Under the pieces are notes generated by a model. It did not search any database. It saw only the letters and a list, made by a program, of their open reading frames with translations, and was not told where the DNA came from. Below are positions 1 to 6,115 of a stretch of 6,456 nt of DNA, one piece after another. Origin of the DNA: Bacteroidales bacterium (GTDB lineage Bacteria > Bacteroidota > Bacteroidia > Bacteroidales > GCA-2748055); assembly GCA_029934875.1 (NCBI GenBank), contig JAOZLK010000269.1, positions 1 through 6,456 on the forward strand. The letters are read 5' to 3'. The position numbers were made by a program, and so were the translations under genes. Position 1 is the first letter of the stretch, and each line of letters opens with the position of its first letter.

Positions 1-1
1 C

Positions 2-388
2 TTTATGGCCAGATCAGCATTCAAGCAGGTTCCTGAAGCTTTAGAAATTGCTTTTCAGTCACTCCCTGTTATTATTGCCAACCTGCCTGACGCCCGTACA
101 TTTTTACAAAATCCGGGCTCTGTGATCAGGCTTTTAATACGTTATGCCGACAATCGTTTTAATGATCTTGTCGGCAAAAAGCTAGCTTCTGTAACTATCG
201 TAACAGGTGAAGTAGCAGAGGGGAAAACATCTATTCTCATTGACCTCATCCTCCGTTTGAAAAAGAAAAAAATGAATATTGGAGGTGTCTATTCACCACG
301 CATCATTGAGAATGGGCAAACTGTTGGATACAAATTAGTTTCTGTAGAAACGGGAGAGCAGTTAAACTATCTCAAAATGAAACAATAG
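2..388 (+). CDS. THEP1-like nucleoside-triphosphatase, partial at 5' edge and truncated at C-terminus
   Basis: The frame is open to the left edge, so the gene starts outside the window; the first Met codon, at position 5, is probably internal. Counting from that Met, residues 1-55 are helical and rich in Ala/Leu/Ile, and I cannot assign them. Residues 61-118 resemble the start of a THEP1/NTPase_1 P-loop domain: a beta strand (ASVTIVTG), a Walker A loop GEVAEGKT at 68-75, a basic helix, then GGVYSPRI and the NGQTVGYKLVSVETGE stretch typical of the family. That domain is normally about 160-180 residues and has a Walker B strand further on. Here the frame stops about nine residues after ETGE, so Walker B and the C-terminal half are absent. 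The protein is therefore probably inactive as an NTPase unless the rest is supplied elsewhere. Such domains hydrolyse nucleoside triphosphates; the physiological role is unclear. Family call by eye; truncation is seen directly. Confidence 0.6.
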   Translation, partial: FMARSAFKQVPEALEIAFQSLPVIIANLPDARTFLQNPGSVIRLLIRYADNRFNDLVGKKLASVTIVTGEVAEGKTSILIDLILRLKKKKMNIGGVYSPRIIENGQTVGYKLVSVETGEQLNYLKMKQ

Positions 389-434
389 ACTGGATTAAAA
401 TCCATGAATGAAAACAGAAATTTAAACTAAGCAT

Positions 435-591
435 ATGACATTGGCCGAAAACAAGAAGAATGCAATTGCATTTTACAAAACTGCTTATGATGGACTTTTT
501 TCGCTTCGATGAAAAGGGGAAAATATGTGAGCATTGGGATGCAATTCAACAAATTCCAAAAAAATCAGCGAATCCAAATAAAATGTACTGA
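435..591 (+). pseudogene. SnoaL-like / ester cyclase remnant with internal deletion
   Basis: Two pieces of one small protein lie here in different frames. From ATG 435 the frame reads MTLAENKKNAIAFYKTAYDG (to about 494), then runs off-family and stops at 510-512. From about 490 a second frame reads MDFFRFDEKGKICEHWD and then AIQQIPKKSANPNKMY, stopping at 589-591. These match from memory the first and last parts of SnoaL-like (NTF2-fold) aldol-condensation/ester-cyclase proteins, where FFRFDxxGKIxEHWDxIQxIP..SANPN.M is the usual C-terminal end. Family members are about 130-150 residues, so some 70-90 central residues are missing. The join falls in the repetitive stretch ATGATGGA (487-494), which fits a short-homology deletion. 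This accounts for most of the otherwise empty stretch 389-606; I see no convincing promoter or RNA gene in the rest. The family was probably an uncharacterised hydrolase or cyclase; no function is expected now. Confidence 0.72.
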
Positions 592-606
592 TAAAGAATC
601 GAAGCA

Positions 607-1152
607 ATGACTTTGAAATTATATATGGCGCTCCAAAGACTTAAGCACCTTTTCAAACTATTATTTCTGATAGTTCTAATTCTTCCTGCCTGTGTAATAA
701 AGCAAAAAGAAAAGAGTGAGGGAAAGGCCTTGCCTAATATCCTCTTTATTCCGGTTGATGACCTTCGGCCCGAGTTGGGTGCCTACGGAAGTGAATTTGT
801 TAAAACGCCTAACATCGATCGGCTTGCTGAGCTGGGAGTCACATTCACCCGGGCTTATTGCCAGCAGTCAGTATGCAATCCTTCCAGGGCCAGCTTACTT
901 ACGGGGCTTCGTCCTGATTCCATCCAGGTATGGGATTTAAAAACAAGTTTTAGAAAGAATGTACCCGATGTGGTGACCCTGCCTCAGTTTTTTAAACAAA
1001 GGGACTATACATGTATAGGCCTTGGAAAGACCTTTCATAACAATGACCCGGAACCCTGTCCTGGACTGAGATTCCGCAGAATATTGATGGCTTTCCCTTT
1101 GATCCGGATGCTGTTTATGCCAACAAGGAAAACCTGGATATCCAGCAAATGA
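607..1152 (+). CDS. Iduronate-2-sulfatase-like lipoprotein sulfatase, N-terminal half (frameshifted gene)
   Basis: This is the first half of a type I (S1) sulfatase, a formylglycine enzyme that removes sulfate esters from sugars. Residues 1-29 form a lipoprotein signal with the lipobox LPAC (Cys29), so the protein should be exported and lipid-anchored. Met7 (position 625) is an equally good start and gives a more compact signal peptide. [18 protein letters not shown] (44-61) carries the metal-binding Asp pair D51/D52. [11 protein letters not shown] begins at Cys90 and fits the C-x-P-S-R motif whose Cys becomes formylglycine. GLGKTFH supplies Lys141 and His144, equivalent to the active-site Lys-x-x-His of human iduronate-2-sulfatase. 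Family-like sequence ends at HNNDPEP (about residue 150, base 1056). The remaining ~30 residues are out-of-frame translation, and the true continuation is in the next frame. Homology strongly suggests activity on sulfated glycans, but the exact substrate cannot be read from the sequence. Confidence 0.85.
   Translation: MTLKLYMALQRLKHLFKLLFLIVLILPACVIKQKEKSEGKALPNILFIPVDDLRPELGAYGSEFVKTPNIDRLAELGVTFTRAYCQQSVCNPSRASLLTGLRPDSIQVWDLKTSFRKNVPDVVTLPQFFKQRDYTCIGLGKTFHNNDPEPCPGLRFRRILMAFPLIRMLFMPTRKTWISSK
1051..1064 (+). other. Frameshift point inside the sulfatase gene
   Basis: Upstream of here the family match is in the frame of ATG 607, ending HNNDPEP. Downstream it is in the frame of 1056, beginning LSWTEIP. 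The next frame has a stop at 1044-1046, which bounds the shift on the left. Adding one C to the CCC run at 1054-1056 joins the two as EPLSWTEIP, which suits the family. A one-base loss in a short C run is therefore the simplest explanation. It could be a real mutation or a sequencing/assembly error. I see no slippery heptamer or obvious stimulatory hairpin that would suggest programmed frameshifting. Confidence 0.8.
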
Positions 1153-2258
1153 AAGTTCAGAATATGAAAGCGGCTGGCCGATCCGCGGTCGACCAGCTTG
1201 GGCACTGGTATGTCAAGGCAAATGCCACAGAAAACGCAGATGTGGAAGATGATTTTTATTATGATGGAGCTCAGACAAGCCGGGCCATTGAACTTCTGAA
1301 AGAATTAAAATCGGATGATAAACCCTTTTTTCTCTCTGTGGGTTACTACAGGCCCCACCTGCCTTTTAATGCTCCAAAAAAATATTGGGATATGTACGAG
1401 CAGAGTGACATTCCCCTGGCTGATAATCAATACGTACCTGAAGGAAGCCCAGCCTATCTTGTGCATGGGGAAGCGGAGTTAAGGGGCTATTCAGATTGTC
1501 ATGATTTGCCCTTGCCCGGTGAAGAACCCTGGAGCGAAGACCGGCAAAGAGAAATTAAACATGGATATTATGCCAGCGTTTCATACATCGATGCGCAGAT
1601 AGGCAGGCTGACAGAAGAGTTAATCCGGCTTGAATTATTAGAAAATACCATCATTGTGATATGGGGGGATCATGGATGGAAACTGGGGGAACACAACGGG
1701 TGGTGCAAGCAGTCAAATTATGAAATTGACACCAGAGTACCACTGATTATAAGTGGAGCCGGGGTTAAGGCTAAAGGAACAAAATCCAATGCATTAAGCG
1801 AATTTGTGGACATCTACCCTACCCTGTGTGAAATGGCAGGCTTCCAGGTCCCGGATTATTTACAGGGGAGCAGTTTAGTCCCCTTGCTGGAAAACCCCGA
1901 TACAGAATGGAAAACGGCTGCTTACAGTCAGTTCCTTCTTGGTCGTTTTGGCCGAACTAAAACAGTCGATGGGGAACAGATGGGCTATGCAATCCGAACC
2001 AATCGCTACCGTTATGTCGAATGGTACAGGTGGAACAAGGATCTGAAGACCAGGAGCGATTTCATTACCAGGGAATTGTTTGACTACAATTCAGATCCTC
2101 AGGAGAATTTAAACAGGGCAAATGACCCTGAATATGAAAAGACAGTCGAGTTACTCTCAGAGCAACTCAGAAAGGGATGGAGATATTCTAAACCAGCTAC
2201 AATGATGAGGCTGAAGGGAAAGAATCAGCTCCCGGATCAGGATCCGGCATTTGACTGA
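1149..2258 (+). CDS. Iduronate-2-sulfatase-like sulfatase, C-terminal half (same gene as 607)
   Basis: This is the downstream half of the sulfatase that begins at 607. The family-like reading in this frame starts upstream of the Met at 1149: from about 1056 it gives [19 protein letters not shown], then [12 protein letters not shown], so ATG 1149 is an internal Met rather than a real start. Residues counted from 1149: [13 protein letters not shown] carries a substrate-binding His (70); [19 protein letters not shown] (140-158) is a strong match to iduronate-2-sulfatases; [12 protein letters not shown] holds the second metal pair D174/H175; WCKQSN gives the active-site Lys187; TRVPLIISG follows. 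[11 protein letters not shown] and [13 protein letters not shown] mark the C-terminal subdomain, which is full length. Restoring one base gives a single protein of about 550 residues, normal for this group. On its own this half lacks the signal peptide and the formylglycine Cys, so it should be inactive. Its last 22 bases overlap the 3' end of the convergent deacetylase gene. Confidence 0.85.
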   Translation: MKVQNMKAAGRSAVDQLGHWYVKANATENADVEDDFYYDGAQTSRAIELLKELKSDDKPFFLSVGYYRPHLPFNAPKKYWDMYEQSDIPLADNQYVPEGSPAYLVHGEAELRGYSDCHDLPLPGEEPWSEDRQREIKHGYYASVSYIDAQIGRLTEELIRLELLENTIIVIWGDHGWKLGEHNGWCKQSNYEIDTRVPLIISGAGVKAKGTKSNALSEFVDIYPTLCEMAGFQVPDYLQGSSLVPLLENPDTEWKTAAYSQFLLGRFGRTKTVDGEQMGYAIRTNRYRYVEWYRWNKDLKTRSDFITRELFDYNSDPQENLNRANDPEYEKTVELLSEQLRKGWRYSKPATMMRLKGKNQLPDQDPAFD

Positions 2259-3010
2259 AACATCTGGTCCAGTGTTACACATTGATAACCCGCTTCATGT
2301 ATGGCTGGCAAGATTTTAAGCAGGATTTCCAGTATGTGCTCAGAGTTTTCATGAAGCAGGATTACTGAACCCGGCTCCATCTTGCTCAAAATCCTTTTTA
2401 CCACCTTTTCGGCTGCCTGGTTTCCAGTGTCAAATGACCTGATACTCCATCCCGCAACCTCCATCCCTGAACCTTTTAATCCCCCCGCAATCCTTGGATT
2501 GCTTACCCCGAAAGGCGGCCGAAAAAAACGGATTGGTTCTGAACTTGCTGCCTCAAGGATGTCATTGGTTTTTTTAAGCTCCCTGCGGATCCGGGCCCTG
2601 TTGTACAGGGGGAAGAAATTTGAATGACTGTAGGAATGATTTCCCAGGAGATGGCCATCTTTTACCATCTTCTTCAGTATCTCAGGATTCTTCTCTGCCA
2701 GGCTACCAATAAGGAAAAAGGAGGCTTTGCACTCATATTTTCTAAGAATATGGATGATCTCTTCAGAGCGTTCCCCATGTGGACCATCATCAAAAGTAAT
2801 GGCAATCTTTCGATCTTCTGCACTTCCCCGGCAATGGGTCCGGATAAAGAATTTTGAATCGATCCTTGAGGCCCCATATACTAGTAAAGCCAGGTAAAGG
2901 GCAATCACCAGGAGTAAGAGGGGAAGACCAAGGGAACCCGGTACAGGTAGTAGGATGATCAGGAGAATGAGTCCGGCGATGATTGCTGTAATGGTATAAA
3001 AAAGTCTCAT
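2237..3010 (-). CDS. Membrane-anchored polysaccharide deacetylase (NodB/CE4 family)
   Basis: CE4 enzymes are metal-dependent and remove N- or O-acetyl groups from sugars in the envelope or exported glycans. I start it at ATG 3010 (257 residues): this Met is 13 bases after the upstream stop and immediately precedes hydrophobic sequence. The open frame reaches back to 3121, but that would overlap the ketosynthase-like gene by 98 bases with an unlikely leader. Residues about 3-45 hold two hydrophobic helices (around the PVPGSLGLP turn), placing the domain at the inner membrane. The NodB domain follows: TFDDGP (72-77, catalytic Asp74 and metal Asp75), NHSYSH (His125 and His129, metal ligands), RPPFG (164-168), GWSIRSFD (187-194) and LLH (218-220). 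All five motifs are present, so it should be active. It is the last gene of the minus-strand operon; its substrate is unknown, but the position suggests a link with the ketosynthase product. Its stop lies within the convergent sulfatase gene. Confidence 0.88.
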   Translation of the reverse strand: MRLFYTITAIIAGLILLIILLPVPGSLGLPLLLLVIALYLALLVYGASRIDSKFFIRTHCRGSAEDRKIAITFDDGPHGERSEEIIHILRKYECKASFFLIGSLAEKNPEILKKMVKDGHLLGNHSYSHSNFFPLYNRARIRRELKKTNDILEAASSEPIRFFRPPFGVSNPRIAGGLKGSGMEVAGWSIRSFDTGNQAAEKVVKRILSKMEPGSVILLHENSEHILEILLKILPAIHEAGYQCVTLDQMFQSNAGS

Positions 3011-3023
3011 GCTCTGGGCTCTG

Positions 3024-4082
3024 TCATGTATCCGGATGGGAAAGCAGGATCCAACTAAAGTCCTGCCCCTTGTATTGATTAAACAGCAATACCCTTCGGA
3101 TGGGACGAGTTCGTGGAGCACCGTCCTTGTTTCCCGAGCGCCCCCTCAGTAGTGTATCCGGAATATATTTGTCGCGAATGATGCCTGTGGCCAGCCACAT
3201 AGCAAATGCAGAGGCTGTATTATATTCTCCCACAAGATGTTTATATTCTGCCAGTTTTGAAGGATGGAAGAGCTGCTCCACCTGATCGTAGATTTCTTCG
3301 GAATTTTCATCACCATTACGACCCGCAAGCAGCAAATCGATATCGTCGAAAGCTAAGCCCCTGGAAGCCAGGAAATCGTTTGTATGCCTGGATATATCCC
3401 CGGACTTGCAGCGATTTAAAATTTCCAGTCCATCCAGTCTGGCCATACTCTTTGCCGATCGTTCGGAAGAAATCAGAAAAAAATTACTCCCCTCTCCCAT
3501 GGGCCCATTCAAACATCCGTTTTTATTCATCAGCTGAAAGCTCTCCTCCACCACCTCGTCTATGCCACCCAGGAGTATGTTCATGGCCTTGTCTTCATCT
3601 AGCAGGAGCATCCCTTCCAGCAGGGCGGTTTCGAAGGAGATGCTATCTTGCGAAAAGGTGAGGTTGTGGGCCCTGCAGCCCAGCATCAGGGCAATCTGTC
3701 CGGATACCGTATTGTGTGTGGACTGGATAAAAGCAGTGGGATTGAGCAGGGTCTCCTGGTTTTCAATAAGCTGGTTCAGAAACTTCACAGTGTCGCGGAC
3801 ACAGCCCAGCCCCGAGCCCACAAGAATGGCGTCGGGCTTTTCTATGCCGGCCTTTTCAACACAGATCTTTGAAGTCGCCAGTCCCATCCGGATCAGTGGT
3901 GACATTCGCCTTAAGGCTGTAGGATTTATATATTGCTTATAATCGGGATGGATACAATTATGGTAGCCTTCCCCAGGGAGTGGACGGAATTCTATTTTTG
4001 CAAGCTTCCCGGTTTGGGAGATTGCAGGCTGGAAGGTATCCTGCGGTGAGATGGCTTCGGCTGACTGGATAAATACCGGCAT
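3024..4082 (-). CDS. Ketosynthase-like chain-length-factor protein without catalytic triad
   Basis: This is a 352-residue thiolase-fold protein of the divergent ketosynthase group often named 'beta-ketoacyl synthase chain length factor' (Ketoacyl-synt_2 type). Recognisable parts are ILVGSGLGC (86-94), FIQSTHNTVSGQIALMLGCR (118-137) and ALLEGMLLL (153-161). By eye against the neighbouring complete ketosynthase, the catalytic Cys is replaced: the local sequence is TFSQDSISF, with Ser147 nearest the Cys position. The NAHGTGT motif is replaced by LAGRNGDENSE (252-262), and the GHTLGAAAG motif by VGEYNTASA (284-292). All three catalytic residues therefore seem lost. In type II polyketide and aryl-polyene systems such proteins form a heterodimer with an active ketosynthase and shape the chain cavity. 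The gene begins 3 bases after the stop of the active ketosynthase, which supports coupled translation and pairing with it. The partner assignment is inference; the altered motifs are seen directly. Confidence 0.85.
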   Translation of the reverse strand: MPVFIQSAEAISPQDTFQPAISQTGKLAKIEFRPLPGEGYHNCIHPDYKQYINPTALRRMSPLIRMGLATSKICVEKAGIEKPDAILVGSGLGCVRDTVKFLNQLIENQETLLNPTAFIQSTHNTVSGQIALMLGCRAHNLTFSQDSISFETALLEGMLLLDEDKAMNILLGGIDEVVEESFQLMNKNGCLNGPMGEGSNFFLISSERSAKSMARLDGLEILNRCKSGDISRHTNDFLASRGLAFDDIDLLLAGRNGDENSEEIYDQVEQLFHPSKLAEYKHLVGEYNTASAFAMWLATGIIRDKYIPDTLLRGRSGNKDGAPRTRPIRRVLLFNQYKGQDFSWILLSHPDT

Positions 4083-4085
4083 TTT

Positions 4086-5282
4086 TTAAGCTTTTGAAAA
4101 GATCAATGTGGAGTTATTTCCGCCAAAGCCAAAGGAGTTGGACAGGACATGCCTGATGTCTACTCCCTTTTTCACCTCAGTAAGCGGCCTGATGGAGGGC
4201 GATTCCATGGCTTCCTCAAATCCAGGTTCGGGAAAAAGAATTCCTTCCCGAAGAGCCAGGACCGAAAAAACAGCTTCGATACCTGCTGCTGCACCCAGGG
4301 TATGGCCGGTAAATGATTTCGTGGAACTGAGGGGTGGGAGCTGCTCCCCGAATACCCTTACCAGCGCTGCACCCTCCGATGCGTCGTTGTTATCTGTCCC
4401 GGTTCCATGTGCATTGATGTAAGTGATCTCATCCGGAGTGATTCCTGCCAGGGTCAGGGCTTCAATCATGGCATCATAAGCCCCCTGCCCATCTGGTGAG
4501 GAGGCAGTCTGGTGATGCGCATCATTGGCATTGGCATATCCCGATAATCTGCACATTCTTCGGTTTTGATCTCTAGCAGCTAAGCGATCCGACTCCAATA
4601 CGAGGAAGCCGGCTCCCTCCCCAAGGTTAAGTCCCTTCCGATTGCGGTCGAAAGGCCGGCATTCATCCGGATCGATTATCATCAAAGAATTAAATCCGTT
4701 CAGGGTAAACTTTGAAAGGGCATCCACACCTCCCACAAGCGCTCTCTCCACGTAGCCATGCTTAATCAGCCTTGCAGCATGAATAAGAGCATTTGCACCC
4801 GAGGAGCAGGCGGTACTCAGGGTTGTCCTGTAGCCTTCCATTCCAAGGTAATCGGCAATCTTATTTGTTGAATCGCCACAGGGATGTGTGGATACGAAAC
4901 CTGAATCCACATTTGCCCCCGAATACTCCCGTTCGGTCTTATCCATTCCTCCCACGGTTGTGGCAGAAACAAGGGCAGTGGGGACTCCGTCACCAAGGTC
5001 CAATCCGGAGTTTTGCAGGGCTTCTCTTGCTGCTATGATACCGATGAGGCTGGTCCTGGTATAAGCTTTATAAGAGCTTACCGGAATCCCCAGCATCTCC
5101 ATCATCTGCTGATCGCTAAGGGGGATCTCCCCCACCCTGAAACGATCTTTGTGGATAGTCTCCAGAATTCTCACAGGCCCCAGTCCCCGCTTTCCTGAGA
5201 TCAATGCGGAGAGGCTCTCCTTTACATCGATGCCAATGGAGCTGGCCACACCAAGTCCCGTTATCCAGATATGATTATTCAT
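4086..5282 (-). CDS. 3-oxoacyl-ACP synthase, complete (KAS II / FabF-like)
   Basis: This condensing enzyme extends an ACP-bound acyl chain by decarboxylative Claisen condensation with malonyl-ACP in the cytoplasm. It is full length at 398 residues. The triad is intact: TACSSG with Cys159, NAHGTGTD with His292, and GHTLGAAAG with His327; Lys322 sits in the usual TKSFTGH context. SNSFGFGGNN (381-390) is the classical C-terminal loop. The N-terminus MNNHIWITGLGVASSIG begins directly with the first beta strand, which supports the start. It starts 12 bases after the ACP gene and ends 3 bases before the chain-length-factor gene, so the three should be co-transcribed. Grouping with a dead homologue and its own ACP points to secondary acyl-chain or polyene synthesis rather than housekeeping fatty acid elongation, although the protein alone could pass for FabF. 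I give no gene symbol for that reason. Confidence 0.92.
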   Translation of the reverse strand: MNNHIWITGLGVASSIGIDVKESLSALISGKRGLGPVRILETIHKDRFRVGEIPLSDQQMMEMLGIPVSSYKAYTRTSLIGIIAAREALQNSGLDLGDGVPTALVSATTVGGMDKTEREYSGANVDSGFVSTHPCGDSTNKIADYLGMEGYRTTLSTACSSGANALIHAARLIKHGYVERALVGGVDALSKFTLNGFNSLMIIDPDECRPFDRNRKGLNLGEGAGFLVLESDRLAARDQNRRMCRLSGYANANDAHHQTASSPDGQGAYDAMIEALTLAGITPDEITYINAHGTGTDNNDASEGAALVRVFGEQLPPLSSTKSFTGHTLGAAAGIEAVFSVLALREGILFPEPGFEEAMESPSIRPLTEVKKGVDIRHVLSNSFGFGGNNSTLIFSKA

Positions 5283-5294
5283 TGGACATTGCCA

Positions 5295-5549
5295 CTAAGA
5301 GCGATTACTTTCGATAAATCCGGCCAGTGAGGCCACCGAGTACATGATGTCCTTTCCTTCCCGCGGATCACTGATTTTTATGTCATACTCCTTTTCCATG
5401 AGCACAATAATTTCAAGGGCATCGATGGAGTCAAGCCCCATTCCATCTCCAAAAAGCGGCGCGGAGGCATCTATTTCACCAGGCTCCATATCTTCAAGGT
5501 TCAGTTGTTCAATAAGTTCTACTTTCAGTTTTTCAATCAGCTCATCCAT
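5295..5549 (-). CDS. Acyl carrier protein dedicated to the ketosynthase operon
   Basis: This is an 84-residue acidic carrier protein that would hold growing acyl chains on a phosphopantetheine arm. The attachment Ser41 lies in GLDSIDALE, the standard ACP motif. The helix I region (DELIEKLKVELIEQL) and the helix II-III segment (IIVLMEKEYDIKI) are as expected. The spacing DGMGLDSIDALEIIVLMEKE and the extra acidic insert after KISDPREGKD resemble ACPs from aryl-polyene or flexirubin-type clusters more than the primary fatty acid ACP; that comparison is from memory. ATG 5549 is the only sensible start, because an in-frame TGA lies six bases before it. The upstream bases are AT-rich with no well-placed Shine-Dalgarno. 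The gene is 23 bases after the half-length ketosynthase-like gene and 12 bases before the complete ketosynthase. It needs a phosphopantetheinyl transferase, which is not in the window. Confidence 0.93.
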   Translation of the reverse strand: MDELIEKLKVELIEQLNLEDMEPGEIDASAPLFGDGMGLDSIDALEIIVLMEKEYDIKISDPREGKDIMYSVASLAGFIESNRS

Positions 5550-5572
5550 AATTCATTCATTTATTTGCCTTC

Positions 5573-6115
5573 TCACATTAAAAGGGAGAGATCGGCAAGA
5601 TAATCGCCTTCCATATCCATCTCCAGCCAGCCTGCAAGGCACAAAGTTGAGTGCCCTGAGGAAATCAACTCTTTGGCATGATCAAATATAAACTCTTTAT
5701 CAAAATTTTCCTGTATAAAAAAGATTCCTTCTCCCCTGAAACCATTCCGGATACATATCTCACCAATGGCAATATTGGGAAGTGTATATACAAATAATGC
5801 CGGACTGGGTTTGCTTTCAATGCTTTCCTGGTATATTGCATCGCTATGAAGGGAGGAAGAGGAGTTTGCAAGCACCAGGGATACCTCTCCAGGATCAGGA
5901 ACTGAGTTCTCAAAGTCCTTTAATAAAATTTCTGAAGCCAGGAAGCCCAACTGGCTCAGGGCTGACATCTTATAAAATTTCGCATATGAAATTCCAAGGT
6001 ACTTGTACAGGCTTCTTCCAAATGACCTGAAATCCTTCTCTGCATGGCTGAACAGAGCTTCACCCTGGACATGAACCTCGCCTCCTGCTATCCTGACATT
6101 TTTTCTCAGTTCCAT
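5573..6115 (-). CDS. Half-length ketosynthase-like protein (thiolase fold, no catalytic residues)
   Basis: This 180-residue protein is not a textbook enzyme but resembles the N-terminal half of a ketosynthase. KMSALSQLGFLASEILL (49-65) matches the helix found before the first strand repeat (compare LIRMGLATSKICV in the chain-length-factor protein). VSLVLANSSSSLHSD (78-92) matches the strand-loop that is VGSGLGCV there. ALFVYTLPNIAIGEICIRNG (106-125) matches the QSTHNTVSGQIALMLG region. At the position of the catalytic Cys the sequence is IFFIQENFDKEF, without Cys. The C-terminal half, with both catalytic His residues, is absent, and the frame ends cleanly at a stop. Its start overlaps the end of the upstream ketosynthase by 10 bases (6106-6115), suggesting coupled translation. 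It may be a structural partner of that ketosynthase, but this is inference. A decayed ketosynthase is the alternative, although the intact frame and tight operon spacing argue against it. Confidence 0.7.
   Translation of the reverse strand: MELRKNVRIAGGEVHVQGEALFSHAEKDFRSFGRSLYKYLGISYAKFYKMSALSQLGFLASEILLKDFENSVPDPGEVSLVLANSSSSLHSDAIYQESIESKPSPALFVYTLPNIAIGEICIRNGFRGEGIFFIQENFDKEFIFDHAKELISSGHSTLCLAGWLEMDMEGDYLADLSLLM

Noticed and set aside
361..411. Short reading frame ending ETIDWIKIHE before a TGA at 409
   Set aside because: It might be the tail of another lost gene, but it is too short and I recognise no family.
389..606. Bacteroidota-type promoter (TTTG / TAnnTTTG) before the sulfatase
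   Set aside because: I found no convincing pair of elements at correct spacing. Only 15 bases separate the remnant stop (591) from ATG 607, so any promoter must lie within or before the remnant.
1047..1152. Programmed -1 frameshifting in the sulfatase
   Set aside because: A -1 slip at CCC 1054-1056 would give the correct continuation, but there is no slippery heptamer and no clear downstream stem-loop; sulfatases of this type are not known to use recoding.
2232..2247. Palindrome as a bidirectional terminator
   Set aside because: The real stem is only about 5 base pairs with a 6-base loop, and no T-tract follows on either strand.
3011..3121. Extended N-terminus of the deacetylase starting at 3121
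   Set aside because: It would overlap the ketosynthase-like gene by 98 bases and add a 37-residue leader with no family or signal-peptide character. The Met at 3010 directly precedes the membrane helix and sits 13 bases after the previous stop.
3206..3942. Plus-strand open frames opposite the ketosynthase-like genes (also 4108-4422, 4793-5198, 5344-5691, 6044-6331)
   Set aside because: They lie antisense to well-supported genes, have low-complexity Ser/Pro/Arg-rich translations and show no domain features; they are shadows of the minus-strand coding.
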